Of a stretch of DNA of 64,000 bases, positions 7,806-17,268 are shown piece after piece (the stretch's first letter is position 1; the number at the start of each line of letters is the position of its first letter). The DNA lies in assembly GCF_900129865.1 (NCBI RefSeq), contig NZ_FQXD01000001.1, forward strand, positions 310,001-374,000, written 5' to 3'. The notes beneath the pieces were generated by a model that was given only the letters and a program-made list of their open reading frames with translations, made no database searches and was not told the origin of the DNA. This stretch comes from Virgibacillus chiguensis (GTDB taxonomy: Bacteria; Bacillota; Bacilli; Bacillales; Amphibacillaceae). A program made the translations under genes and the position numbers.

Positions 7806-10076
7806 TTATTTTCTAATTATAAAATGACCTTCCTTCCCTTTGAATCGATATTGAACAGCGCCATGTAAATCTGTACGCAATATTGTTACTCCTTGTTCTT
7901 TAAGTCTTTGCATCACGTCTTGATGAGGGTGTCCGTAAAGATTGTCCCTTCCTACAGAAATCAAACCAATCTCTGGTGAAAGTTGTGAAAGAACTTGTCT
8001 ATCCGTGGATGTGTCACTGCCATGATGAGCAATTTTTAAAACATCTACAGACAAATTTGGATATTGTTTCACTATCTTCTTTTCTTCTTTTTTTGAAATA
8101 TCACCAGTAAATAACCATTCTTTTCCTCCCAACGTTGTATGCAATACAATGGAGTTTCCATTTGTATCATTGTTATCTTGAATTGGGGCAAGAACATTAA
8201 ACCAATGACCAGCGATAGTCACTTTTGAATTCCCTTTTATAGTGGCTAGTTCCACGTCCTCTGTGAGTTGCAGCAAATACAACGCCTTGGTACTAAAAAA
8301 AGGGCTAACTACAACCGTATTTACTGCAAAATCTTCCAGTAGGTAAGATACACTTCCAATATGATCTGTATCCTCGTGGGTTAAGATGATAGCATCTAAG
8401 TGCTGAATTCCTCGAGAATATAAATATGGCTTTATAATTTGATCATGTACCCGGTCTGAAGGTGCTTGTTCTTGAAATGAAAAAGACGACCCAGCATCAA
8501 TAAATATCGTTCCTTTACGATAAGGCAATTCAACAACAAATGCATCACCTTGCCCAATATCTAGCATCGTAATTGTCCCATATGGTGATAAATAAGGACG
8601 TAAACCATTTAGCGTTAATAACAAAACAAGCATGACCGCAAAACTAAAAGCTTGTTTTAATTTTCCTTTCTCCCATAATTGCATAAAACAAAATAGCAAG
8701 ACGTAATAGGTAAGTATTATTATCCAAGGTAATGGACCGCTCACCATAGGGTAATGTACATATTCATCAAACCAATAAACTATTTGCATCGCTATTTCGT
8801 GAATGTTTAAAAACCAAGTATCCAACAAAGAAATCCAAGGGAAAGGTAGCAAAATAAGCATGAAAAACATGATAGGAATTACAAAAGCGGAGTAATACGG
8901 AACCATAAGCAAATTCACAAATATGGAAGCAGGCTGAAATAAAGAGAAGTAATAAAATTGAATTGGTAAAATGGCAATTTGAGCAATAAAGCTAATAGAT
9001 AACACTTGAGCAAAGCGGCTCTTCGACTGTAATAATATTTGTTTGGACAATAGCAAAGCAAATGTTACTGCAAAGGATAGCTGAAAGCCAACTTGATACA
9101 TCATATATTTATCTGTAACAAGCAAAAACAAAAATATCAAACTTAAAATATCTGTAACATTCCATTTCCAGCCTGTTTTATGTAGGATAATACCCACACA
9201 AGCCATTAAACTCGCCCGTAAAACGGAGGGCTCCCCACCAGCAAGAATAGCATACAAAGGCAAAGATATAAGGATAACCCACTGCGCCCACTCCTTTGTG
9301 AGTAGGTTTAATTTAATTAACAAAAAATATACTAGCCCAACTACAATCCCCACATGTAAACCAGAAATAGCAAGTAGGTGACTCAACCCCCAACGTTCAA
9401 ACAATGCTACGATGTCTTCACTTACATAGGAATCATCTCCAAACACAAGTGCTCGCATCCATCCAGCCGTTTCATTAGTTAAACGCCTATCTATATATCC
9501 GAGCACCTTATGTCTAACTCCTTTAAGAACCTGCATTAAACCTGTTTTACTTATACATTTTAATGAATCAATGTCGGTTAACTTTGCTTCATACTTTATT
9601 TTTTGTGATAATAAATACTTACGATAGTCAAATTGACCCGGATTTGTAGCAGCGTCTGGTACGTTCCATTCTGCAGTGAATGAACATACAGAGCCATACC
9701 GTATAGCTTCGTTATAATCGATCTCCTCGTCTGAAAAATAGGCGACTGCGATTTTTTCATCTGTTTGTTTATCAAGGATCGTAAAAGTAAGGCGGGAAGA
9801 AGACTTTTCAACAGAACTTATAATCGTGCCAGATATTGTTGTTGGATCATCAGGAGGAGAGAGTGTGTTATGATTAGGGAGTTCCGGAAGATAAAAGTGG
9901 AAAAAGAGAAGAGATAGAATGGATAGCATCACAGTAAGGATGGCTATCCACTTCTTGTAGAATAAATAACATATCCATACCATAAATAGAATGAAAGCAA
10001 GACTGTGCAAATTCGTTAACTTAGCCAGCATACTTATCAAAGCAGCAGATGCAACAAAATGCCAATACCCACTCAC
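7806..10076 (-). CDS. comEC: DNA internalization competence protein ComEC/Rec2
   Basis: Channel for single-stranded transforming DNA across the cytoplasmic membrane. It has 756 residues: N-terminal membrane segments and a DUF4131 region, a multi-spanning competence domain (about 200-460, with SHLLAISGLHVGIVVG), further membrane helices, then a metallo-beta-lactamase-like domain (about 490-745) with TMLDIGQGDAFVVELP, ILTHEDTDHIGS and IAHHGSDTS. The likely start is GTG (10074-10076) with GGAGAT upstream, overlapping the comEB stop; an ATG two bases earlier runs straight into a stop. It closes the operon comEA-comEB-comEC. Family members are ComK-controlled; I did not find a clear K-box. Confidence 0.96.
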   Translation of the reverse strand: MSGYWHFVASAALISMLAKLTNLHSLAFILFMVWICYLFYKKWIAILTVMLSILSLLFFHFYLPELPNHNTLSPPDDPTTISGTIISSVEKSSSRLTFTILDKQTDEKIAVAYFSDEEIDYNEAIRYGSVCSFTAEWNVPDAATNPGQFDYRKYLLSQKIKYEAKLTDIDSLKCISKTGLMQVLKGVRHKVLGYIDRRLTNETAGWMRALVFGDDSYVSEDIVALFERWGLSHLLAISGLHVGIVVGLVYFLLIKLNLLTKEWAQWVILISLPLYAILAGGEPSVLRASLMACVGIILHKTGWKWNVTDILSLIFLFLLVTDKYMMYQVGFQLSFAVTFALLLSKQILLQSKSRFAQVLSISFIAQIAILPIQFYYFSLFQPASIFVNLLMVPYYSAFVIPIMFFMLILLPFPWISLLDTWFLNIHEIAMQIVYWFDEYVHYPMVSGPLPWIIILTYYVLLFCFMQLWEKGKLKQAFSFAVMLVLLLTLNGLRPYLSPYGTITMLDIGQGDAFVVELPYRKGTIFIDAGSSFSFQEQAPSDRVHDQIIKPYLYSRGIQHLDAIILTHEDTDHIGSVSYLLEDFAVNTVVVSPFFSTKALYLLQLTEDVELATIKGNSKVTIAGHWFNVLAPIQDNNDTNGNSIVLHTTLGGKEWLFTGDISKKEEKKIVKQYPNLSVDVLKIAHHGSDTSTDRQVLSQLSPEIGLISVGRDNLYGHPHQDVMQRLKEQGVTILRTDLHGAVQYRFKGKEGHFIIRK

Positions 10077-10078
10077 AT

Positions 10079-10657
10079 TTAATCTCCTTGGACATCTAAT
10101 TGAAACAGACGTATAGCATCTTCGCTTAAGTTTCTTAACTCATCCGCTTCTAGCACTCCTTCTTCCATTTTTTGAAGAAGTTGTTTTACAAATACTTGTT
10201 TTTCCATATAATTCGTATCAACCTTAACATCATCAAGTTCTACTTTTTTTGTTTTTACGCCCGCTTCCGAAAATAGAGAAACAGCGTATGGATGATTATG
10301 ATAATCCTCTGCATAAATTACTGTTTGTATACCCGATTGTATCAACTGTTTACAGCATTGTAAGCACGGAAAATGAGTGACATAAATATCAGCACCATCT
10401 GTAGGAACACCAAACTTTGCACATTGTAGTAATGCATTTGCCTCAGCATGAATCGTTCTCACACAATGTCCATCAATGACGTAACAACCGTCATCAATAC
10501 AATGGACACTCCCTGACACACTGCCATTATAACCACCAGCTATTATTCGTTTATCTCTTACAATAGTGGCACCGACCATCAGTCTTGTACACGTACTACG
10601 AAGAGCCAATAAATGGCTTTGTGCCATAAAATATTGATCCCATGAAATGCGTTCCAT
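10079..10657 (-). CDS. comEB: ComE operon protein 2, dCMP deaminase family
   Basis: A zinc-dependent deoxycytidylate deaminase homologue of 192 residues. The signature HAE is at residues 70-72 and PCLQC at 97-101, giving the expected zinc ligands His70, Cys98 and Cys101 and catalytic Glu72. The C-terminal tail from about 150 is longer than in the plain deaminase domain. It is the middle gene of the competence operon; deaminase activity is predicted from the family, and its need for transformation is doubtful in B. subtilis. Confidence 0.94.
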   Translation of the reverse strand: MERISWDQYFMAQSHLLALRSTCTRLMVGATIVRDKRIIAGGYNGSVSGSVHCIDDGCYVIDGHCVRTIHAEANALLQCAKFGVPTDGADIYVTHFPCLQCCKQLIQSGIQTVIYAEDYHNHPYAVSLFSEAGVKTKKVELDDVKVDTNYMEKQVFVKQLLQKMEEGVLEADELRNLSEDAIRLFQLDVQGD

Positions 10658-10735
10658 TCCTATCTCCCCCTATAATTTCTGTTTTAAAGAATTTCTACTA
10701 CATGCTAATTAAGCATAGGATTATTTTGATAGTTA

Positions 10736-11344
10736 CTATGGTACTTGAATATCGTCTTCAAGTGACTCTAATGTTTTCTCGCCAATCCCAGAGACTTCTA
10801 ATAAATCTTCAATTTGTTGGAAAGGACCATTTTCGTCTCGGTATTGCACAATTGCTTCTGCTTTTGCTGGCCCAATTCCATTTAAGGCTTCAATCTCCTC
10901 AACAGTAGCTTGATTAATTCTAATTTTAGAAATATCCGTATGTTGCCCATTCGTTAAAGCTGGTGTTCCATTGGCGCCAACGGGCAATACATCAATAACC
11001 ATTTCATCATGAACTTTTTGGGCTAAATTCACGAGAGACTCATTTGCATTGTTTGTAAATCCGCCAGCAGTTTCAATCGCATCAATGACACGTTCTTCCG
11101 TATCCATCTCATACACTCCCGGGTTCTTTACTTCTCCCTTAATATCAACATATATGGAAGAAGTAACATCTTTTTCTTGCCCAGTAGATGAAGGCAGGCT
11201 AGGATCTATTGGTTGATCATTCACATCAACCTTCCTTTCCGCTTCATCCTCATCTTTTTCGCCACTCGTTATGAGGAGAACTACAATGATTGCTATAGGA
11301 ATAGCAATGATAAAAAGAATACGTTTTACTTTATTTGTGTACAA
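10736..11344 (-). CDS. comEA: Competence DNA receptor ComEA
   Basis: Membrane-anchored DNA-binding receptor for transformation. It has 202 residues: one N-terminal membrane helix (about 8-26), an acidic linker, an SLBB domain (about 65-115, YVDIKGEVKNPGVYEM) and two helix-hairpin-helix motifs at the C-terminus (INQATVEEIEALNGIGPAKA and LLEVSGIGEKTLESL). The start is TTG (11342-11344), six bases after AAGGAGTGA. It is the first gene of the comE operon. comER, divergent from comEA in B. subtilis, is not present here. Confidence 0.95.
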   Translation of the reverse strand: MYTNKVKRILFIIAIPIAIIVVLLITSGEKDEDEAERKVDVNDQPIDPSLPSSTGQEKDVTSSIYVDIKGEVKNPGVYEMDTEERVIDAIETAGGFTNNANESLVNLAQKVHDEMVIDVLPVGANGTPALTNGQHTDISKIRINQATVEEIEALNGIGPAKAEAIVQYRDENGPFQQIEDLLEVSGIGEKTLESLEDDIQVP

Positions 11345-11470
11345 GGGGAATCACTCCTTTTTCTTGCACATAAGCATAGAATCTCAGCGTTTTTTAGCAT
11401 AAGCTAAACGACAGCTTTTTTCGCCATAGAGATTTGGCCATAAGCAAATTTTTATAAAAAACTAGAGCAA

Positions 11471-11505
11471 ATAACTGCTGTATAATTTACTTCCACAGCA
11501 GTTAT
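11471..11505 (-). terminator. Possible terminator after yqeM
   Basis: ATAACTGCTG paired with CAGCAGTTAT (10-bp stem, 15-base loop). On the minus strand it continues TTTGC, a weak U-tract. It would separate the yqeH-yqeM operon from comEA. Confidence 0.5.
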
Positions 11506-11536
11506 AAAAACTCCTCTTTGCTTAAAAAAAGCATTT

Positions 11537-12283
11537 TTATTCACTCTTTTCAGCAAAAAAGAAAATTCGAGCTGTGTTTTCATCAACACTATTAGCTTTT
11601 ATAGAAAAATCACCATACACTTTTATATTTTGGAAGCCTATTTGCTGTAATAATTTTTTATAAAAATCTACAGAAAAAGTGCGTTGATGATGAAATTCAT
11701 CAAATCGCGAGTAAGTACCCTTTTCGTTTTTTGAAAAAAAAGTTAGCTCATGATACATCTCACCAATGTGTTCCCCCGCTAAACAAAACCAAATATAACT
11801 AGCTTCTTCAGTAACATCAGCAAACGTTTCGTTTATATAGTTTTCCATGACAAACGATAATGCGTGGACATCAAATAAAAAAACTCCTTTTTCACTAAGC
11901 GCATCATAAATGTTCTGAAACGTGCGTGCTAACTCCTGTTCAGTTGTTATATAGTTAATTACATCACAAAAACTAACAACGGCATCGAGACCAGTTATGC
12001 CGTTTAGTGACCTTACATCTTGACAAACCCATTGAATAGATGTGCCCGTATCTCTACACTTTCTTTCTGCCTTTGACAACATATCTACTGCGTAGTCCAC
12101 CCCAACTACATGCGGATAAACTTGCGCAAGTCGCCGAGTAATCTCCCCTGTACCGCAACCTACATCTGCTATACATTGAACTTCTCTTCCTTTTAAGAGT
12201 TGCTCTGTCCATTGCAACCATTTATCATATGGAGCGTTTTCCATAAATAGGTCATAGCTGTCAGCCATTCTTTCATATACCAT
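11537..12283 (-). CDS. yqeM: Class I SAM-dependent methyltransferase YqeM
   Basis: A 248-residue methyltransferase with SAM motif I ADVGCGTGEI at about residues 39-48, the acidic motif II GVDYAVDML and motif IV VVSFCDVINY. The substrate is not known. It is last in the run yqeG-yqeH-aroE-yhbY-nadD-yqeK-rsfS-yqeM, which is conserved in Bacillus. Two bases separate its start from the rsfS stop, so the two are translated together. The ATG has AGGATAAATAGAG before it. Confidence 0.9.
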   Translation of the reverse strand: MVYERMADSYDLFMENAPYDKWLQWTEQLLKGREVQCIADVGCGTGEITRRLAQVYPHVVGVDYAVDMLSKAERKCRDTGTSIQWVCQDVRSLNGITGLDAVVSFCDVINYITTEQELARTFQNIYDALSEKGVFLFDVHALSFVMENYINETFADVTEEASYIWFCLAGEHIGEMYHELTFFSKNEKGTYSRFDEFHHQRTFSVDFYKKLLQQIGFQNIKVYGDFSIKANSVDENTARIFFFAEKSE

Positions 12284-12285
12284 CT

Positions 12286-12642
12286 CTATTTATCCTGATC
12301 CATTTCAATGGAATATGTTACAGCATCGCCCCACAGGCGCTCCAAATTGTAGTAGCTTCTTTCATCTTTATGAAAAACATGACAAACTACGTCACCTACA
12401 TCTACAAGAATCCACCTAGCTTGTTCAAATCCTTCCAGCCGGTGAACAGGGATATTATTTTCTTCCATTTTTTCTTTAATTCCCCTCGCAATTGCTTGCA
12501 CTTGCCGTTCATTATTGCCATGACAGATTAAAAAATAATCTGCTATTAAAGAAACACCGTTCATATCCAATGCTATAATATTTTCCGCTCGCTTATCGTC
12601 ACATGCGCGCGCTGCTAATTGTACAACTCGTTCATTTTGCAT
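12286..12642 (-). CDS. rsfS: Ribosomal silencing factor RsfS
   Basis: Binds ribosomal protein uL14 on free 50S subunits and blocks joining with 30S under starvation or during assembly. It has 118 residues of the Iojap/YbeB fold; the conserved segments ADYFLICHGNNERQVQAI and GDVVCHVFHKDERSYYNLERLW are present. The ATG overlaps the last base of the yqeK stop (TAATG), so translation is coupled. Confidence 0.95.
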   Translation of the reverse strand: MQNERVVQLAARACDDKRAENIIALDMNGVSLIADYFLICHGNNERQVQAIARGIKEKMEENNIPVHRLEGFEQARWILVDVGDVVCHVFHKDERSYYNLERLWGDAVTYSIEMDQDK

Positions 12643-13217
12643 TAAACAATACCTCCATAACCCAATCTCGTTAAGTAATTATACGCATAAAATGTATCTG
12701 GATATACTGTAGCTCCTTTTCCAACTAGAAAATGAATTGTATTGGATAAGGCCATCCAGCATGCTTGTTGTAGATTATTTTCTGCTACTTTCCTCACTTC
12801 ATTCACTCCTGGAAAGCTTCTTCCTGGTTCTATGTAATCCGCTAAGAAAATAATCATTTCAAACTTGTTCATATTTGCCGCTCCAGTAGTATGATACCTT
12901 ATAGCTCCTTGTATTACTTTATCCTTTATTCCTAGCTCTTTTTCAATTAAGAGTGCACCAACTGGTCCATGCCAAAGCTCATGATGAAATGCAAGCAAAT
13001 CTTTCGGTAATGTAGATGACTTAATCCAGCGTGCTAATTCTTCTTGAGGACGATACTTTGCATAATCATGCAATACACCTGCTAACTCCAACTTACGTAC
13101 ATCTTCACCAGATCGATCCGCTAACATTTTAGCTGTTTCAGCAACTCGTAAAGAATGTTCATATCGTTCTTTTGTTAAGTGGGGTTTTACTTTCTCTTTC
13201 GCTAATTCAATGTCCAT
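12642..13217 (-). CDS. yqeK: HD-domain Ap4A hydrolase YqeK
   Basis: Symmetrical diadenosine tetraphosphate hydrolase family, 191 residues. Metal-binding HD residues are visible: His21 in YEHSLRV, HD at 50-51 in GVLHDYAKYR, HH in LLAFHHELWHG, and the later FLADYIEPGR with its Asp. The start overlaps nadD by 11 bases. Adjacency to nadD is conserved and fits a role in clearing dinucleotide by-products (family knowledge). Confidence 0.93.
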   Translation of the reverse strand: MDIELAKEKVKPHLTKERYEHSLRVAETAKMLADRSGEDVRKLELAGVLHDYAKYRPQEELARWIKSSTLPKDLLAFHHELWHGPVGALLIEKELGIKDKVIQGAIRYHTTGAANMNKFEMIIFLADYIEPGRSFPGVNEVRKVAENNLQQACWMALSNTIHFLVGKGATVYPDTFYAYNYLTRLGYGGIV

Positions 13218-13773
13218 ATAAATGATGCTCCTTTATATACTGATGAACAGAATGTGGCAACCAATATTGTACGGAAGTTCCTTCTATACACCTTTTACGT
13301 AGGACAGTTGAAGAAATTTCTATTAACGGAATATCTACGATGTAAATCGGAAACGCACTTTCCGTTGAATAATTAGAGCGTTTAACTCCAACAAAAGTTA
13401 CCAGATTTTTTAATTCCTCTATTTGATACCAATTAGGTAAATATTCAACCATATCTCCACCAATAATAAAATAAAATTTCTTATCAGAGTGACGTTTTCT
13501 TAGCTCTTTTATCGTATCAATGGTATAAGATTTTCCAGTCCGTTCTAACTCAATTGTATCCACTTTAAAATAAGGATTGCCTTGAATAGCAAGTCTGATC
13601 ATTTTCAGTCGATGTTCTGGCTTCGTTTTTACATTGCTTTTATGAGGTGGCGTATAAGAAGGGATAAACCAAACCTCCTCTAAATCTAAAGCGAGGCGTA
13701 CCTCTTCTGCAATGATTAAATGACCCATATGAGGTGGATCAAATGTACCTCCTAATATTCCTATGCGCTTCAT
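13207..13773 (-). CDS. nadD: Nicotinate-nucleotide adenylyltransferase
   Basis: Makes deamido-NAD from nicotinate mononucleotide and ATP in NAD synthesis. It has 188 residues. The nucleotidyltransferase motif GGTFDPPHMGHL lies at residues 8-19 and the C-terminal ISSTVLRKR matches the family ISSTxxR motif. It begins MKRIGILGG. It sits between yhbY and yqeK in the same operon. Confidence 0.97.
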   Translation of the reverse strand: MKRIGILGGTFDPPHMGHLIIAEEVRLALDLEEVWFIPSYTPPHKSNVKTKPEHRLKMIRLAIQGNPYFKVDTIELERTGKSYTIDTIKELRKRHSDKKFYFIIGGDMVEYLPNWYQIEELKNLVTFVGVKRSNYSTESAFPIYIVDIPLIEISSTVLRKRCIEGTSVQYWLPHSVHQYIKEHHLYGH

Positions 13774-13784
13774 AATCTCATCCT

Positions 13785-14075
13785 TTATGGTAATACAATG
13801 TGCTTGTTTTCTGTTGACTCTTTATAAAGGACAATATTATTTCCAATAATTTGCACAACCTCAGCACCTGTTCCTTCTGCTAATTGTTCGGCAACAATTG
13901 TTTTGTCCTCTAAACAGTTTTGTAAAATACTTACTTTTAATAGTTCCCTTTTTTCTAAAACATCTGTTATTTGTGTAACCATATTTTCATTTACGCCTGT
14001 CTTACCAACCTGAAAAATAGGTTTTATTTGATTTGCTCTTGCTCGTAAGAATCGTTTTTGTTTTCCTGTTAGCAT
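13785..14075 (-). CDS. yhbY: YhbY-type CRM-domain RNA-binding protein
   Basis: A 96-residue protein made of a single CRM domain: the N-terminus LTGKQKRFLRARANQIKPIF is followed by QVGKTGVNENMV, matching the YhbY family (YqeI in B. subtilis). Members bind pre-50S ribosomal particles. It lies one base from aroE and next to yqeH and rsfS, fitting a ribosome-assembly role (inference). Confidence 0.92.
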   Translation of the reverse strand: MLTGKQKRFLRARANQIKPIFQVGKTGVNENMVTQITDVLEKRELLKVSILQNCLEDKTIVAEQLAEGTGAEVVQIIGNNIVLYKESTENKHIVLP

Positions 14076-14076
14076 G

Positions 14077-14919
14077 TTATCTTCCTTTCAAAATCTGTTT
14101 TAATTCTTCATCCATTTGCCCTATATTTGGTTTTCGACCTGTCCATAATTCAAAAGCATATTGCGCTTGGTATAGAAGCATGGTGTGTCCATAATGAATT
14201 TGTGCGCCACTTTGTTCTGCTCTCTGTAAAAAATTCGTTCTGATCGGTTGATATACGATATCACTGTAAATGGGTACAGGCGAAAAGTTTGTATCATCTG
14301 ATAAAACAGATTGATCAACTTGCGGTTTCATTCCTACAGAAGTTGTTTGAATGACAATATCATAGTCATGCAAACGCTGTTCCACATCCTTAAAGGAATA
14401 TACTTGTGACTGATGTTTGTGACGCCCACAAATCATTACCGCTTTTTCTTTCGTTCGATTAGCTATATCTACTCTTTTAAAGCCCACCTCTTCAAGCGCT
14501 GCAAAAATCCCTTTAGCAGCACCACCAGCACCAAGAATAAGCGCTCGTTTAGTGACTTTTTTCAATAAGTTAGGAAACTTGGAATTTAACGAACGAACGT
14601 ATCCCTTGCCGTCCGTATTATAACCAATCCACTTACCATTCCTATTCACCACCGTATTGACTGCTCCAATTTTTAAAGCTACAGGATCAATATCATCTAA
14701 ATAAGAGATAATCTTCTCCTTGTAAGGTACTGTTATATTAAAACCATCTACCCTAGACGATTTAAGCTGTCCTATAAATGCCTCAAAAGAATCTTCTGGA
14801 GTTACTTCATAGATACAGTAATCCCCTTCCATTCCCGTTGTTTTCATAAATTGCTTATGAATCCATGGCGAAAGCGAGTGTTTAATAGGATAACCAATTA
14901 ACCCAAACATATATGCCAC
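14077..14919 (-). CDS. aroE: Shikimate dehydrogenase (NADP+)
   Basis: Reduces 3-dehydroshikimate to shikimate in aromatic amino acid synthesis. It has 280 residues. The substrate-binding SLSPWIHKQF (about 15-24) and NITVPYKEKI with catalytic Lys (about 60-69), the Rossmann loop LGAGGAAKGI and the YNTDGKGY segment are all present. The start is GTG (14917-14919) after GGGGGTAGG; an in-frame ATG lies three codons later. It belongs to the yqeG-yqeM operon. Confidence 0.96.
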   Translation of the reverse strand: MAYMFGLIGYPIKHSLSPWIHKQFMKTTGMEGDYCIYEVTPEDSFEAFIGQLKSSRVDGFNITVPYKEKIISYLDDIDPVALKIGAVNTVVNRNGKWIGYNTDGKGYVRSLNSKFPNLLKKVTKRALILGAGGAAKGIFAALEEVGFKRVDIANRTKEKAVMICGRHKHQSQVYSFKDVEQRLHDYDIVIQTTSVGMKPQVDQSVLSDDTNFSPVPIYSDIVYQPIRTNFLQRAEQSGAQIHYGHTMLLYQAQYAFELWTGRKPNIGQMDEELKQILKGR

Positions 14920-14930
14920 AACCTACCCCC

Positions 14931-16031
14931 CTAGTTGAATGATTGCCTAATAGAAACAGCAACACCTTTTGGTCGATGCGCAGTTACTGTAGCACCATCA
15001 CCTAAGATGCTGACCCAGCCTAAACCAGGAAAAACAATATCATACTTTCCCGCATCTATTCGAAATGTGTCCGAAATCATAGGTGGTATTTGATCGATGG
15101 ACTCCATGGATGGAGGCGTCAATAGTTCACCGAGATGATTTTCAAATAGTTCATCTGCTTTTTCTAATTTTGTACGATGTATAGAAACTTGATTAGAAAA
15201 ATAACAGACAAAGGACTGTTTGTCTCCTTTTATAAAATCTAATCGAGCTAATCCGCCAAAAAACAAAGTTTGTCCATCATTCAATTGGTAAACTCTAGGT
15301 TTTATCTCTTTGTTTGGTGTAATCAGTTTTAAGTCTTTAGCAGAAATATAATGAGCCATTTGCTCCTTATTTACAATACCTGGTGTATCGATGAGAGCTG
15401 AATGGTTATCTAAAGGAATTTCAATAAAACCCAATGTCGTTCCTGGAAAATAAGAAGTAGTAATCACATCACGATAGCCTGTCGATTCTTTAATTAATCG
15501 GTTAATAAACGTGGACTTTCCAACATTTGTTGTACCCACAATATAAACGTTATCACCATTTCTAAATTGTTCCATTGTCTCTGCAAGTTCACTTATCCCG
15601 TGCCCTTTTGTTGAGGAGATTAAACAAGCATCAGCTACATTTACCCCCATTTGTTTAGCTTGCGCGCGTAACCACTGTAGTAATTTTCTTGTATTAACTG
15701 ATTTAGGAAGCAAATCGACTTTATTACCTACTAACAAAATCGATTTATTTCCAACTATTCTCGGTAAAGCTTTAATTAAACTTCCAGCTACATCAAAGAT
15801 ATCGACTACATGTACTACTAACCCAGATGTATCCCTAATAGAACTTACCATTTTTAAAAAATCATCATCGGTAATTGCAACATCTTGAATTTCATTATAG
15901 TGCTTTAAACGAAAGCACCTCTGACATAGAATATTTTCCTTTGTCATGGATGAGGCAGGCGTATAACCTGGTTGGTTCTTTGCAGTTGTTTGAATGCGTA
16001 TACCACAACCTTGACAATATATTGTTTCCAT
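14931..16031 (-). CDS. yqeH: Ribosome biogenesis GTPase YqeH
   Basis: A circularly permuted GTPase needed for 30S maturation, 366 residues. The N-terminal zinc finger uses Cys6, Cys9, Cys36 and Cys39. The G-motif order is permuted: NKVD (about residue 103) comes before the P-loop GTTNVGKSTFI (about 166) and DTPGI (about 215). A C-terminal domain follows. It is placed between yqeG and aroE, the conserved order. Confidence 0.96.
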   Translation of the reverse strand: METIYCQGCGIRIQTTAKNQPGYTPASSMTKENILCQRCFRLKHYNEIQDVAITDDDFLKMVSSIRDTSGLVVHVVDIFDVAGSLIKALPRIVGNKSILLVGNKVDLLPKSVNTRKLLQWLRAQAKQMGVNVADACLISSTKGHGISELAETMEQFRNGDNVYIVGTTNVGKSTFINRLIKESTGYRDVITTSYFPGTTLGFIEIPLDNHSALIDTPGIVNKEQMAHYISAKDLKLITPNKEIKPRVYQLNDGQTLFFGGLARLDFIKGDKQSFVCYFSNQVSIHRTKLEKADELFENHLGELLTPPSMESIDQIPPMISDTFRIDAGKYDIVFPGLGWVSILGDGATVTAHRPKGVAVSIRQSFN

Positions 16032-16037
16032 CGTTGC

Positions 16038-16553
16038 TTATTCCTCCCAGCTTATTTTCCCCTTTTTTCGCATATATGCAAGAATACGGCGCTCAATTTT
16101 ACGATTAAATCTTGTTATCTTCCCGTCTGATTGCACAATGGGGACGACTAGAATTGTATAAAAACCAGCCATATTTCCTCCGAGTACATCCGTTAAAATT
16201 TGATCCCCGATAACGGCAATTTCTTCTTCTTTTAAATTCATTTTTTTAGCTGTTGTTTTAAACGCCTTGCTTAACGGTTTGCGAGCACTGAATACAAAAG
16301 GGGTATCGAGCGGCTCAGAAAACACGCTTACTCGCTCTCGATTATTGTTAGAAATTATGGTTACGCTAATGTCATGTTCTTTCATTAACTTAAACCATTC
16401 TACCACTTCAGAAGTAGCTTCTTTAACGTCCCAGGCAACCAAAGTATTATCTAAATCAGTAATAATACCTTTTATCCCTTTTCCCTTCAATAATTCAGGA
16501 TGAATCTCAAATATACTTTTCACATGCTCATTCGGTAAAAACTTTTTCAACAC
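16038..16553 (-). CDS. yqeG: YqeG family HAD IIIA-type phosphatase
   Basis: A HAD-superfamily phosphatase with motif I DLDNTLVAWD (Asp33, Asp35) and GDQILTDVLGGN as the later acidic motif. The substrate is unknown. I choose GTG (16551-16553): it gives MLKKFLPNEHV, like the Bacillus N-terminus, and has GAGGTG seven bases upstream. The in-frame ATGs further upstream add 11 residues unlike the family. The predicted length is 171 residues. It is the first gene of the operon running to yqeM. Confidence 0.92.
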   Translation of the reverse strand: MLKKFLPNEHVKSIFEIHPELLKGKGIKGIITDLDNTLVAWDVKEATSEVVEWFKLMKEHDISVTIISNNNRERVSVFSEPLDTPFVFSARKPLSKAFKTTAKKMNLKEEEIAVIGDQILTDVLGGNMAGFYTILVVPIVQSDGKITRFNRKIERRILAYMRKKGKISWEE

Positions 16554-17083
16554 ACTTTCACACCTCATTACAGTCAGTTGATCCATAGGAATACATATAA
16601 AAACAGATGAATCGTCATTTCATCATATATTCTGCAATATAATGCTTGTTTTAAAATGTTTTGCTAGTCCAACAAGCAAATTACTCATTCCTACATACAT
16701 ACAAGAAAACAATTATACCCTAATCCTATAACAACTCGCTACAATAATAAAGAAATTTTATTTTCCAAGCAAAAATTAATAAAAGCAAATGGATTCGTTT
16801 CAGAACGTTGTATAAAGAGATTGTTAACAAATATTTTTCTTTTCCAAGAATACCCTTATATTGTAGCCATCTCATTTATCTCTTTTTAAACTTGTATTCA
16901 CAAGATCTTTGTTCTTCTTTAGTCACTTATTTTTAACAATTTTGCTTATACATTGATTTTCGACATCTCAACAAAATGTATATGAACAAATTTCAGCAAA
17001 ATAGGTTTTGGTGATTAGAGACTATGCATAAATACCTACTTTATATACATAAATCGTTCGACAAATACTTTCATTTTCTGCAT
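16554..17083. other. AT-rich gene-free stretch upstream of yqeG
   Basis: About 530 bp with no supported ORF on either strand. It must contain the promoter of the yqeG operon. It grades into the DnaA-box cluster in front of sda. Confidence 0.4.
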
Positions 17084-17182
17084 TGTGGATAACTTTATTA
17101 ACAATTTTCGAGTTGATTTAACTGCATTTATTACACTTTTCTACCATTTATACACAAGTTATCTACAGACCATTGTAGATAA
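17084..17182. promoter_or_regulatory. Cluster of four DnaA boxes upstream of sda
   Basis: Two perfect TTATNCACA boxes: TGTGGATAA (17084-17092, minus) and TTATACACA (17148-17156, plus). Two one-mismatch boxes: TTATCTACA (17159-17167, plus) and TGTAGATAA (17174-17182, minus). DnaA activation of sda is established in B. subtilis. Confidence 0.85.
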
Positions 17183-17190
17183 CTTACACC

Positions 17191-17219
17191 TTGTCCGGCT
17201 GCTAGGTTCATGATAAATT
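17191..17219 (+). promoter_or_regulatory. Candidate promoter of sda
   Basis: TTGTCC, 17 bp, TAAATT, about 50 bp before the sda start and directly downstream of the DnaA boxes. A poor -35 would suit an activated promoter. Confidence 0.5.
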
Positions 17220-17268
17220 ATTAGTAACTTTATTACAGAAGATTTCCACTTCTAAGGGGGCTGTATTT

